From Candidatus Woesearchaeota archaeon (GTDB taxonomy: Archaea > Nanobdellota > Nanobdellia > Woesearchaeales > JASKKU01), in NCBI GenBank assembly GCA_011045925.1, contig DSBS01000011.1, positions 1-25,952 on the forward strand: a DNA stretch of 25,952 nt, read 5' to 3'. Below, piece after piece: positions 7,330 through 15,270 of this stretch. How positions within the stretch are numbered: the first letter of the stretch is position 1; each line of letters starts with the position of its first letter. The translations under genes were made by a program, and so were the position numbers. The notes beneath the pieces were generated by a model. That model searched no databases. It worked only from the letters and a program-made list of their open reading frames with translations, and was not told the origin of the DNA.

Positions 7330-8118
7330 ATGATTATTGATAAGTCTCTTATTTCAAAGATGAAGGAATTTGGGCTCAACAGCTACGAGATAAAGATTTG
7401 GTCTGCTTTGCTCGCAAGAGGAAGCGCAACTGCAGGAGAGCTTGCTGAGATCTCCAATGTTCCCAGGTCAAGAAGCTATGACATTCTGGAAAGCCTAGAA
7501 AAGAAAGGCTTTGTGATTTCCCAGTTTGGCAAGCCAATAAGGTACCTTGCTATCGAGCCCTCAGAAGCAGTTAACAGAGTAAAAGCAAGCATACTTAAGG
7601 ATGCAGAAGAGAACATAAAGATTCTTGAAGAAATAAAGACAAGCCCCATTCTAAAAGAGCTAAATCTGCTTTATGAGAACGGAATAACAAAGATTGACCC
7701 TCTTGAGATTTCAGGCGCGCTAAAAAGCAGAAAGAATGTTCACGATCATTTAAGGTTTCTTATAAGAAATTCTGAGAAGAGCATTGAGCTAATAAGCACT
7801 GATTCGGCAATTGTGAATAAAATAAATACGCTGCTTTTTGATCTGAAGAAAGCAAAAGAAAGGGGAGTTAAAATAAGAGTCGCAGCGCCTCTTACTAGCG
7901 AGAACAATGAAACCATTAAGCTTCTGAAAGAGATTGCAGACATTAAGAATTCAAAGAATGTGCGCTCAAGGTTTGGAATATTCGATGGAGAGCATTCTGT
8001 TTTGTTTATAACCCCTGAAGAAGTAAATCCAGGGGTTGAATCTGCAATATGGGTTAAAAGCCAGCATCTTGGAGACTCTCTTAAGAGCGTATTTGAGCAC
8101 ATCTGGGAAAACCTCTAA
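7330..8118 (+). CDS. TrmB-family transcriptional regulator (paralogue 1)
   Basis: 262 residues from the ATG at 7330. The N-terminal TrmB winged helix is clear: LNSYEIKIWSALLARGSATA, then AGELAEISNVPRSRSYDILE (recognition helix) and LEKKGFVISQFGKPIRYLAI (wing). A helical linker follows (VNRVKASILKDAEENIKILE), then an alpha/beta domain from about 130 (LRFLIRNSEKSIELISTD, AKERGVKIRVAAP, SRFGIFDGEHSVLFI) like the phospholipase-D-like effector part of TrmB proteins. TrmB members bind sugars or other ligands, but no ligand is readable here. I used the ATG at 7330 because it matches the start of the paralogue at 10439 and follows a GGTGGA site. The recognition helix is almost identical to that of the paralogue, so the two may share operators. 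Confidence 0.88.
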   Translation: MIIDKSLISKMKEFGLNSYEIKIWSALLARGSATAGELAEISNVPRSRSYDILESLEKKGFVISQFGKPIRYLAIEPSEAVNRVKASILKDAEENIKILEEIKTSPILKELNLLYENGITKIDPLEISGALKSRKNVHDHLRFLIRNSEKSIELISTDSAIVNKINTLLFDLKKAKERGVKIRVAAPLTSENNETIKLLKEIADIKNSKNVRSRFGIFDGEHSVLFITPEEVNPGVESAIWVKSQHLGDSLKSVFEHIWENL

Positions 8119-8136
8119 AATGCTGTTCTAAGCCAG

Positions 8137-8153
8137 ATAAAAACTTAAAAAAA
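8137..8153 (-). terminator. T-run terminator after the small minus-strand gene
   Basis: On the minus strand the sequence 15-32 bases after the stop at 8169 reads TTTTTTT, AAG, TTTTT. It suits factor-independent termination of the 47-codon gene and stops it from running far into the convergent TrmB-type gene. Confidence 0.5.
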
Positions 8154-8168
8154 CTGGTGCCTAAACCT

Positions 8169-8312
8169 TTAGACTGAGCAATACTCAACTCTGCAGTTTT
8201 TATCTATGTCGAGCTCTGAAACTGGCACAATTACCCCGTACTGCTCCCAAATCCTTGCCTGAAGGTCTCTCTTTAGAAGAGATTCTAATTCAATCAACTG
8301 TTTCTTTTTCAT
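8169..8312 (-). CDS. Small protein, 47 residues, unknown function
   Basis: A short open frame from ATG 8312 to TAA at 8169-8171. The protein starts MKKKQLIELESLLKRDLQ, continues with ARIWEQYGVIVPVSELDI and ends DKNCRVEYCSV: one basic, probably amphipathic helix followed by a short hydrophobic and Cys-containing end. I do not recognise it. Support for a real gene: GGGGGG lies 6-7 bases before the ATG, an AT-rich TATTATAAG (about 8350-8357) is placed correctly for a transcript start near 8328, and a T-run terminator follows the stop. Codon use matches the neighbours. It sits between a TrmB-type gene and ABCE1 and is transcribed in the same direction as ABCE1, downstream of it. A chance frame cannot be excluded, but the three flanking signals make that less likely. 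Confidence 0.6.
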   Translation of the reverse strand: MKKKQLIELESLLKRDLQARIWEQYGVIVPVSELDIDKNCRVEYCSV

Positions 8313-8407
8313 AAATATCCCCCCAAAACTATAGTAAGGAATAATAATAACTGCTTCTTATAATAGCTTATGAAATTATGTTTAAGAAGATTTAAAAGCA
8401 GAAAAAA

Positions 8408-10171
8408 TCAGGCATAATAAAGCTTATTTGCCTTTTTCTGCTTTTTGTCCTGCTGAGAATCCAGCTTATTCGCCCTGGGCCTGCCCGACTCACCGTCTCT
8501 CCTGAATGTAACAAAGAGGTCGTTAAGAAAAAGGTTCATTCCATCCTCCATGCCCATGGGACCAATAAGCTCCCCGCTAATTGCCGGCTCTCCGCGAATA
8601 ACGAAAAGGAGCTCAGAGATATAGTCCACAAAAAGCAGGTCGTGGTCAACAATTAAAGCAGTTTTGCCCTTTTCTTCCATAAAGGACTTAATAATTTTCG
8701 AAAGCTTAATTCTCTGCTCTACATCAAGATAAGCGCTTGGCTCATCTAAAAGAAACAAGTCTGCATCCTGTGAAAGGCACCGGGCTATTGCAACTCTCTG
8801 AAGCTCGCCGCCGGAAAGTTCATTAACTTTTCTGTCAAGAAGCTTATCCAGTTCAAAAGGAGTTATCAGCTGTGCCTTATGGTTTATTAAGGCATCAGCT
8901 AAAACCATTGAAACCGGCTGGCCAGAATCTGAAGGAATATACTGCGGCTTGTAGCTTACTTTAACAGTTGTGCTTATTTTGCCTGAGCTGGGCTTTTCCA
9001 AGCCAGCCAGCATCTTCACAAAGGTTGTCTTGCCAATTCCATTTTCCCCAAGCACCCCAATAACAGAGCCTTTAGGAAGGAATCCTTTTCCTGTTTTTAA
9101 GCTAAAGTTTCCAAGGTTGAGAACAAGGCTGTCCCACTCTGCAACTGCAGAAGCCGAAAGCTTTTCCTTCGCTGGAGTATGCTTTTGGAACTTTATTTCA
9201 TAATCCCTGAAACGAACATTTTCCTCACGCAATATGCCTGAGAGAAAAGAGTTTATGCCCTCTCTTGAAGACTTGCTCTGGCTCACTACCCCATAGGCAC
9301 CAGGGTTTCCATACATAATGTGAATAAAGTCAGTCAAGTAATCAAGGATAATGAGGTCATGCTCAACAATGAGCATTGTATTTTTCTCTGTTAACCCTGA
9401 AGATATATTTCTCGCTACCTTGAGCCTTTGCTTAATATCTAGGTAAGAAGTAGGCTCATCCATAACATACATATCTGCCTGTTTCATAAGTGAAGCTGCA
9501 ATAGCAACCCTCTGAAGCTCTCCGCCGGAGATGTCTTTAATGCTTCTGTCCAGAATCTTGGAAAGGTCAAACTTTTCAGAAAAAGCTTCAACCAAAGCCT
9601 TTTCACTGGACTTTAAAAGCAGCTCACGAACAGTGCCGGAGTAATGGACTGGGATAGAATCTATCTGCTGAGGCTTATAAGAGACTGAAAGCTTTTCTGA
9701 GTATAGCCTTTCAAAATAAAGCTGAGCTTCTGTTCCCTTGAAAAAACTTAATACTTCCTTTGTATCTGCCTCAGAATCCAGCCTGCCAAGATTTGGGCTA
9801 AAAACATTCCCGAGCAGTTTCAGCACAGTGCTCTTTCCGATTCCATTGACTCCAATTATTCCTACCACACCGCCTAGTTTAGGCACCGGTAGGTTAAACA
9901 GCCGAAAGCCATTTTTACCATACTGATGAAGCGGCTCCGCATCAAAATCTGCAGGCAGGTTTATGATTGTAATGGCATCAAAGGGACAGCGATTTGAGCA
10001 GATTTTACAGCCCACACAAAGCATTTCTTCTATTATTATCTTCGATCTGCTGGATTTCAGTATGCATTCGCTGCCTGACCTGTTTACTGGACAAAGCTTC
10101 ATGCAGAGATAATCTCCACAGCCTGCAGGATTGCATTTTTCGGGCTTAACTACAGCTATTCTTTTTGCCAT
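8408..10171 (-). CDS. ABCE1/Rli1 ribosome-recycling ATPase
   Basis: 587 residues, normal for archaeal ABCE1 (RNase L inhibitor homologue), which splits ribosomes after termination and rescue together with aRF1 or Pelota. An N-terminal domain with two [4Fe-4S] clusters is visible (CNPAGCGDYLCMKLCP, then CVGCKICSNRCPFDAI). NBD1 has Walker A GVNGIGKST, signature ISGGELQRVAIA, Walker B YVMDEPTSYLD and EHD. NBD2 has GENGIGKTT, LSGGELQRVAIA, FLLDEPSAYLD and DHD. All catalytic motifs are intact. The last 30 residues are a basic extension (SGRPRANKLDSQQDKKQKKA). The start is supported by a TATA box CTTTTATAGG (10193-10202, minus) about 25 bases upstream, so the mRNA is probably leaderless. The box lies inside a 6+5+6 inverted repeat. 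Pelota, its partner, is about 5 kb away in this window. Confidence 0.97.
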   Translation of the reverse strand: MAKRIAVVKPEKCNPAGCGDYLCMKLCPVNRSGSECILKSSRSKIIIEEMLCVGCKICSNRCPFDAITIINLPADFDAEPLHQYGKNGFRLFNLPVPKLGGVVGIIGVNGIGKSTVLKLLGNVFSPNLGRLDSEADTKEVLSFFKGTEAQLYFERLYSEKLSVSYKPQQIDSIPVHYSGTVRELLLKSSEKALVEAFSEKFDLSKILDRSIKDISGGELQRVAIAASLMKQADMYVMDEPTSYLDIKQRLKVARNISSGLTEKNTMLIVEHDLIILDYLTDFIHIMYGNPGAYGVVSQSKSSREGINSFLSGILREENVRFRDYEIKFQKHTPAKEKLSASAVAEWDSLVLNLGNFSLKTGKGFLPKGSVIGVLGENGIGKTTFVKMLAGLEKPSSGKISTTVKVSYKPQYIPSDSGQPVSMVLADALINHKAQLITPFELDKLLDRKVNELSGGELQRVAIARCLSQDADLFLLDEPSAYLDVEQRIKLSKIIKSFMEEKGKTALIVDHDLLFVDYISELLFVIRGEPAISGELIGPMGMEDGMNLFLNDLFVTFRRDGESGRPRANKLDSQQDKKQKKANKLYYA

Positions 10172-10188
10172 AACCCAATGTGCTTAAC

Positions 10189-10205
10189 AAACCTATAAAA
10201 GGTTT
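10189..10205. promoter_or_regulatory. Inverted repeat around the ABCE1 TATA box
   Basis: AAACCT-ATAAA-AGGTTT, two perfect 6-base arms, encloses the TATA element of the ABCE1 gene. A protein bound there would block TBP, so it is a candidate operator. Short AT-rich palindromes also arise by chance, so the confidence is low. Confidence 0.35.
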
Positions 10206-10234
10206 TTGCTTTTTTAGCCAGAAAGCCAGAAACG

Positions 10235-10259
10235 CTTTGTTTCAAAAAAAGAAACAAAG
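10235..10259. repeat. Perfect 9-base inverted repeat with A7 loop
   Basis: CTTTGTTTC, seven A, GAAACAAAG: 25 bases, fully symmetric in the arms. It lies in the 267-base gap between the divergent ABCE1 and second TrmB-type genes, the longest gene-free stretch of the window. It may be an operator for the TrmB-type protein or a hairpin; no gene or RNA family was recognised around it. Confidence 0.5.
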
Positions 10260-10389
10260 AAAAACAAAGTACTGCGAATGAAAATGCGTTAATTTTAATA
10301 ATAAAGAGTGAAATACCACTTCTATAAGAGAAAAAAGATTTACTATCTGTAAAAGCAGAAAAGAAACTGGATAATGACAAAATAGTAAT

Positions 10390-10399
10390 CTTTTAATAC
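10390..10399 (+). promoter_or_regulatory. Promoter of the second TrmB-type gene
   Basis: CTTTTAATAC is placed for a transcript start near 10420, which would give a leader containing GGAGGT at 10425-10430, 8 bases before the ATG at 10439. A second AT-rich box (TTAAAATATAAC, about 10408-10419) would start the RNA too late to include the ribosome site. Confidence 0.45.
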
Positions 10400-10438
10400 G
10401 AGTGGCATTAAAATATAACAACTTGGAGGTAATGGAAA

Positions 10439-11263
10439 ATGATTGTGAAGGACGAATTCCTAAACAGGCTAAGGAGATTTTTTGGACTGAATTTATATGA
10501 GGTTAAGATCTGGACTGCGCTTCTATCTAGAGGCACTGCAACTGCAGGTGAGCTTTCTGACATTGCTAATGTCCCAAGGTCAAGAAGTTATGATGTCTTG
10601 GAGAGCCTGGAAAAGAAAGGCTTTGTTATAGTTAAGTTCGGCAAGCCGATAAAGTACATCGCTGTTCCGCCTGAAGAGGTTGTTGAAAGGGCAAAGAAGA
10701 ACATGCTAAAGGATGCTGAAGACCATGTTAAGAGGCTTGAACAGCTAAAAGGGAGTGAGCTTCTCTCTGAGCTTAACAGCCTGCACACACAGGGAATTGA
10801 GCTTGTTGAGCCGCATGACAAAAGTGGAGCACTAAAAGGAAGGCACAACCTTTACAATCACCTAGAGTTCCTTATAAAGTCCGCTGAAGAGAGCGTAACC
10901 ATACTTACCACAGAAAAGGAATTCATAAGAATCGTGGAGACTATCAGCCCAACACTGGAAAAGGTTAAGAAAAGAGGAGTCGTTATCAGAGTAGCAACTC
11001 CTGTAAAGAACGAGGCAAGTTTTCAGAAATCGCTTAAAGATGTCCAGGACATCCTTGAGGTAAGGAGCATAGACAAGATCTCTGCAAGGCTTGTTCTGGT
11101 GGATGGAAAAGAGGTTATGTTTATGATAATGCACGATGACGAGGTGCATCCTTCATATGACATAGGCATCTGGGTCAACACGCCTTTCTTTGCAAAGGCT
11201 CTTGAGCAGCTTTTTGATATTGCATGGAAGCAGCTTGTGCCAGTAAAGAAGATTTCTAAGTAA
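10439..11263 (+). CDS. TrmB-family transcriptional regulator (paralogue 2)
   Basis: 274 residues. The winged helix (GLNLYEVKIWTALLSRGTAT, ANVPRSRSYDVLESLEKKGF, GKPIKYIAV) is nearly the same as in the protein at 7330-8118, and the helical linker and the C-terminal alpha/beta sensor-like domain (LEFLIKSAEESVTILTTE, VKKRGVVIRVATP, SARLVLVDGKEVMFMIMHDD, YDIGIWVNT) align along the whole length with more divergence. This points to an old duplication with ligand specialisation. The start is firm: GGAGGT lies 8 bases before the ATG. An ATG at 10432 is in another frame. The gene is divergent from ABCE1, sharing a 267-base gap with two inverted repeats, and is followed by a strong T-run. The ligand is unknown. 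Confidence 0.9.
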   Translation: MIVKDEFLNRLRRFFGLNLYEVKIWTALLSRGTATAGELSDIANVPRSRSYDVLESLEKKGFVIVKFGKPIKYIAVPPEEVVERAKKNMLKDAEDHVKRLEQLKGSELLSELNSLHTQGIELVEPHDKSGALKGRHNLYNHLEFLIKSAEESVTILTTEKEFIRIVETISPTLEKVKKRGVVIRVATPVKNEASFQKSLKDVQDILEVRSIDKISARLVLVDGKEVMFMIMHDDEVHPSYDIGIWVNTPFFAKALEQLFDIAWKQLVPVKKISK

Positions 11264-11270
11264 GCTGGCT

Positions 11271-11301
11271 GTTTTCTTCTTTAATTTTTTTGTTTTTCTT
11301 T
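11271..11301 (+). terminator. T-rich terminator after the second TrmB-type gene
   Basis: Within 31 bases after the stop there are runs of four, seven and five T separated by few other bases, on the coding strand. This is a typical archaeal intrinsic terminator. A new TATA-like box, CTTTTTATTC (11318-11327), follows for the next gene. Confidence 0.65.
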
Positions 11302-11352
11302 AACTTACTTAGATAAGCTTTTTATTCAGAAGCCTTTTACCTTTGCCTTAAC

Positions 11353-12486
11353 ATGATAAAGAGCACAAAGTACTTTTCAAGATGCATAGGCGAGCTTCCA
11401 GAAGGCTGCAGGCTCTGTGTCAAAGGGTATAAAACCGTGCTTTTTATCACAGGGATATGCCCCAGGAGCTGCTTTTACTGCCCAATATCTGAGCAAAAGA
11501 AAAACAAGGATGTAATATATGCAAACGAGCTTCCTCTGACAGGCGAGCAAGATATTGAGTCCTTAATTGAGGAAGCTGAGTCACATGACTCAAAGGGGGC
11601 AGGAATAACCGGAGGAGACCCTTTAAGCAGGGTTAATAGAACAATAATCTTTATCAGGAAGCTAAAGGAAAGATTCGGAAGAGCATACCATATACACCTT
11701 TACGCCCCACTGGAGAACTGCACAGAAGAAAGACTTAAGCAGCTTTTTGATGCGGGCCTAGATGAGATCAGGTTTCACCCGGATATATTCGAGAATTCTT
11801 TATGGGACAGAATTAAGCTTGCAAGAAAATTCTCCTGGAAGACTGGAATAGAGATCCCAGTTATTCCGGAAAAAGAAAAAGAAACTATTAAGCTGATTGA
11901 ATACTTAAAAGATTCTATCGACTTTCTTAACCTGAATGAGCTTGAATACTCTGACACAAATAGCAGCAATATGAGTGAAAAAGGGTATAAGACAAAAGAT
12001 GATTTAAGCTATGCGATAAAGGGCTCATACTTAAGCGGAATGAGGATTCTTAAGCACATTGAAAAAAGAATTTATAAAACTCGCCTTAATGCACACTTGT
12101 GCACAGCAAAGCTTAAGGATGCTGTACAGCTCAGGAATAGGATGCTGCTGAAAGCAAAAAATACGCGGCTACCCACAGACATAATATCAAATGACGGAAT
12201 ACTTCTGCGCGGATGCATTTACACTAAAGAGCTTTCACCCAGGATTAGGAAGATAAAAGAGATAACTAAATCTGCTGAGAATATGAGCCAGCCCCTATCT
12301 GAGTTTAAGCCCTTTTTCAAAAAAAACATATTTCTTGACAAAAAGAAAAGAAGGCTTCTGGTTAATGCAAAAAAGCTTATAAGAGAGTTAGAGAGCGGAA
12401 GCCTTCCTGAAGGCTATGATTATGCTATTGTTGAGGAATACCCTACTTATGACGGCTTTGAAGTCTCAGTTAACTTTTTAAATTAA
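11353..12486 (+). CDS. Radical SAM protein of the COG2108 type (PFL-activase-related)
   Basis: 377 residues. The N-terminus has an extra CRLCVKG motif (CX2C, residues 19-22), then VLFITGICPRSCFYCPIS with the radical SAM CX3CX2C cluster site (from residue 36). AGITGGDPLSR supplies the GGEP-like SAM motif. Later parts (YHIHLYAPLENCTEERLKQL, GLDEIRFHPD, GIEIPVIPEKE, FLNLNELEYS) follow a TIM-barrel pattern. HLCTAKLKDAVQLRNRM adds another Cys. This matches the archaeal proteins grouped as COG2108, described as related to pyruvate-formate-lyase activating enzyme but without a known substrate. The start fits a TATA box 26-35 bases upstream. LeuRS starts 28 bases after the stop with no promoter visible between, so the two are probably co-transcribed. 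The superfamily is certain; function is unknown. Confidence 0.87.
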   Translation: MIKSTKYFSRCIGELPEGCRLCVKGYKTVLFITGICPRSCFYCPISEQKKNKDVIYANELPLTGEQDIESLIEEAESHDSKGAGITGGDPLSRVNRTIIFIRKLKERFGRAYHIHLYAPLENCTEERLKQLFDAGLDEIRFHPDIFENSLWDRIKLARKFSWKTGIEIPVIPEKEKETIKLIEYLKDSIDFLNLNELEYSDTNSSNMSEKGYKTKDDLSYAIKGSYLSGMRILKHIEKRIYKTRLNAHLCTAKLKDAVQLRNRMLLKAKNTRLPTDIISNDGILLRGCIYTKELSPRIRKIKEITKSAENMSQPLSEFKPFFKKNIFLDKKKRRLLVNAKKLIRELESGSLPEGYDYAIVEEYPTYDGFEVSVNFLN

Positions 12487-12514
12487 GCAGGATAATACTG
12501 CCTCTGTGATTAAA

Positions 12515-15154
12515 ATGGAAGAAAAAGAGCCAGATTTTTTAAGCATTTCAAAAAAATGGCAGAAACGATGGGAAGAAGAAAAGGCTTTTGAAGCAAAGGA
12601 AAGCTCTGATAAGCCTAAGTTTTATGTTCTTGAGATGTTTCCGTATCCTTCAGGGGACGGGCTTCACATGGGGCATGCGCTGAACTACTCTATCGGCGAT
12701 GTTTATGCGCGATTTAAGATTCTTAAGGGATTTAATGTGCTTCACCCTATTGGGTATGATGCGCTTGGCCTGCCTGCTGAGAATGCTGCAATAAAGGCAG
12801 GAGAGCACCCTCAGGAATACACCAATAATTCTATCAGGGGATTCACAGTGCAGTTTAAGTCAATCGGGCTTAGCTATGACTGGTCTCGTGTTGTCAACAC
12901 TGCCTCGCCCAACTATTACAAGTGGGACCAGTGGATTTTTCTTAAGATGCTTGAGAAAGGCCTTGCCTACCAAAAAACATCTGCTGTTAACTGGTGCCCT
13001 GAATGTGAAACGGTTCTTGCAAATGAGCAGGTTGTTAATGGAAAATGCTGGAGGCATGATGATACTGAAGTAGAAATAAAGCACTTAAAGCAGTGGTTTC
13101 TCAGGACAACCCATTATGCTGACGAGCTGTACGAAAAGATTGATGAGCTTGAATGGCCTGAGAAAACCAAGTCAATGCAAAAAAACTGGATTGGGAAAAG
13201 CCACGGCGTTGAGATTGACTTTGAGATTAACGGAAAAAACTGGCCTGTCTTCACCACAAGGCCTGATACAATTTTTGGAGTCACCTTTATGGTTGTTGCT
13301 GCCCAGCACCCCAAATTAGGGGAACTGGTAACAGAAGAGCAAAAATTAGAAGTGCAAGAATTCTTAAGAAAAATAAAAACCGTTTCCCAGAAATCTATGA
13401 AAGAAGTTGATGAGCTGAATAAGGAGGGAGTCTTTACTGGCTCTTATGCCATAAACCCTGCAAATGGCGAGAACGTGCCAGTTTATGCTGGAAATTTTGT
13501 TGTTGCTGACTACGGCTCAGGAATGGTAATGGCTGTGCCTGCGCATGACCAGAGGGATTTTGAGTTTGCAAAAAAATATGGCATTGAAATCAGGCAGGTG
13601 ATAACTGGGGGTTTTTCTGATAAGAGAGCTCATTCAGGGCCTGGAAAGCTAATTAACTCTGGGCAGTTTAACGAGCTTAATAATGAAAAAGCAAAAGAGG
13701 AGATTTCAAGTTGGCTTGCTAAGAGAAAAAAAGCAAGAAATACTGTAAACTTTAAGCTGCGGGACTGGCTAATATCAAGGCAAAGATACTGGGGAACACC
13801 TATACCTGTGATTCACTGTGATAAATGTGGTGCTGTGCCTGTTCCAGAAAAAGACCTTCCGGTTACATTGCCTAAAGATGTTAAATTTGGAAAAGGCAAT
13901 CCTTTGCTAACAAATAAGGAATGGATTAATGTAAAGTGTCCTAAGTGCTCAGGAGATGCAAAAAGGGAAACTGATACAATGGATACTTTTGTTAATTCAT
14001 CCTGGTACTACTTAAGGTACTGCGACCCAAAAAATAAGGATATGGCTTTTGATCCTAAGAAAGCAGAGTACTGGTGCCCAATAGACCAGTATATTGGAGG
14101 AGCAGAGCATGCATGCATGCACTTAATCTATATTAGGTTTTATGCAAAGTTTCTCAATGATCTAAGATTAATAAGTTTCCGTGAGCCTGCCAAAAAGCTT
14201 TTCCACCAAGGGATGCTGTCTGGCGAAGGCGGCATAAAGATGTCCAAGTCAAAGGGAAATGTAATTGTACCTGATGAGGTATCCAAGAGATATGGAATTG
14301 ACACTGCAAGATACTTCCTGCTGTCTATTGCGTCACCTGACAAGCCCAGAGACTGGAGTGAAAAGGGAATCCAAGGGGCACTCAGGCTTATCAGAAGGAT
14401 TTTCTGGATCTTTGAAAATGTTAAGATTGGAAAGGACAGTGAAAAGATTAAGTCACTTATCAACAAGACGATACGGGATATTGAAAAAGATTATGAATCG
14501 TTTGATTTTCGGGCTGCCACAATCAGGCTTAAAGAGCTATTTGAAGAGCTTGAAAGAGAAAAAGAGATCTCAAAAGAAACTTTGCAGAAATCCTTGATTT
14601 TGCTAAACCCAATCTGCCCGCACATAACCGAAGAGCTATGGGAAAAGCTTGGGAACAAGAGCCTGGTTTCAGTTGAGAAGTGGCCTGCTTTTGATGAAAG
14701 CTGCATAGATGAAAAGGTCGAGGTTCTTTCATCGCTTGTTAATTCTGTCTGCGATGATGTACGGACAATTCAAAAGCTTATCAAGAGAGACTTCACAAGG
14801 CTAAAGCTATTAATAAGCGAAGAATGGAAGTATGGGCTATATAGCCTTATTCAGAATGAGCTTTCTAAGGGCAATAAAGAGATAACAAAAGCTGTTATGG
14901 CAAGCGAATTCAGGAAGTACGGAAAGGATGCCATAAGAATTGCAGAAGACTTGTTGAAAAACCCAGCAAAAGCAATGATGGGCGAGATTAAACCAGAAGA
15001 GGAAGCCGGGATTTACAAAGAAAGCGTAGAACAAATAAAAAGCAAGATCCAGAAGAATTGCAGCATAGAAGTGATAACTGAATCAGGCAGTGAACTGGAA
15101 AAGGCAAAGAGAAAAACTGCCAACCCTGGCAAGCCTGCGATAGTTTTGGAGTAA
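12515..15154 (+). CDS. leuS: Leucyl-tRNA synthetase, bacterial-type core
   Basis: 879 residues from the ATG at 12515 (an in-frame GTG at 12506 is less likely; the family starts close to KKWQKRWEEE). Class I motifs: HMGH at 51-54 and KMSKSKGN at 575-582. The editing domain has TTRPDTIFG and GSGMVMAVPAHDQRDFEF, so proofreading looks intact. NWCPECETVLANEQVV, NWIGKSHG, LRDWLISRQRYWGTPIP and TMDTFVNSSWYYLRYCDP are the forms seen in bacterial LeuRS, not those of typical archaeal LeuRS. The end differs: EEWKYGLYSLI, a FRKYGKDAIRIAEDLLK segment, and a finish in KAKRKTANPGKPAIVLE resemble the archaeal/eukaryotic C-terminal domain that contacts the tRNA long arm. The gene looks like a bacterial-type body with an archaeal-type tail. 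It probably shares an operon with the radical SAM gene before it. Confidence 0.96.
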   Translation: MEEKEPDFLSISKKWQKRWEEEKAFEAKESSDKPKFYVLEMFPYPSGDGLHMGHALNYSIGDVYARFKILKGFNVLHPIGYDALGLPAENAAIKAGEHPQEYTNNSIRGFTVQFKSIGLSYDWSRVVNTASPNYYKWDQWIFLKMLEKGLAYQKTSAVNWCPECETVLANEQVVNGKCWRHDDTEVEIKHLKQWFLRTTHYADELYEKIDELEWPEKTKSMQKNWIGKSHGVEIDFEINGKNWPVFTTRPDTIFGVTFMVVAAQHPKLGELVTEEQKLEVQEFLRKIKTVSQKSMKEVDELNKEGVFTGSYAINPANGENVPVYAGNFVVADYGSGMVMAVPAHDQRDFEFAKKYGIEIRQVITGGFSDKRAHSGPGKLINSGQFNELNNEKAKEEISSWLAKRKKARNTVNFKLRDWLISRQRYWGTPIPVIHCDKCGAVPVPEKDLPVTLPKDVKFGKGNPLLTNKEWINVKCPKCSGDAKRETDTMDTFVNSSWYYLRYCDPKNKDMAFDPKKAEYWCPIDQYIGGAEHACMHLIYIRFYAKFLNDLRLISFREPAKKLFHQGMLSGEGGIKMSKSKGNVIVPDEVSKRYGIDTARYFLLSIASPDKPRDWSEKGIQGALRLIRRIFWIFENVKIGKDSEKIKSLINKTIRDIEKDYESFDFRAATIRLKELFEELEREKEISKETLQKSLILLNPICPHITEELWEKLGNKSLVSVEKWPAFDESCIDEKVEVLSSLVNSVCDDVRTIQKLIKRDFTRLKLLISEEWKYGLYSLIQNELSKGNKEITKAVMASEFRKYGKDAIRIAEDLLKNPAKAMMGEIKPEEEAGIYKESVEQIKSKIQKNCSIEVITESGSELEKAKRKTANPGKPAIVLE

Positions 15155-15194
15155 TTAATTATTGATAAAAAAGCCTGAAAAAATGTGATAACCA

Positions 15195-15228
15195 TTAATT
15201 TTATGAGACTTATCAGCTCATAAATTAA
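15195..15228. repeat. Imperfect inverted repeat between convergent genes
   Basis: TTAATTTTATGAG and CTCATAAATTAA form 12 paired bases with one bulged T around a 9-base loop. It lies between the stops of leuS and the Pelota gene, a position where a two-way transcription end would be useful. No long T-run accompanies it, so the terminator role is uncertain. Confidence 0.4.
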
Positions 15229-15270
15229 GAAAGACCTTATGGATTGAAAGGCTTGTTTATTTAGCAGTTT

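Noticed and set aside
10156..10380. Minus-strand open frame upstream of ABCE1
   Set aside because: It overlaps the ABCE1 start and promoter, has low-complexity Phe/Ser content, no ribosome site, and no recognisable domain.
10172..10438. C/D-box small RNA or Thermococcus-type TrmB operator in the ABCE1/TrmB gap
   Set aside because: No TGATGA/CTGA box pairs and no TATCAC-N5-GTGATA-type site were found by eye.
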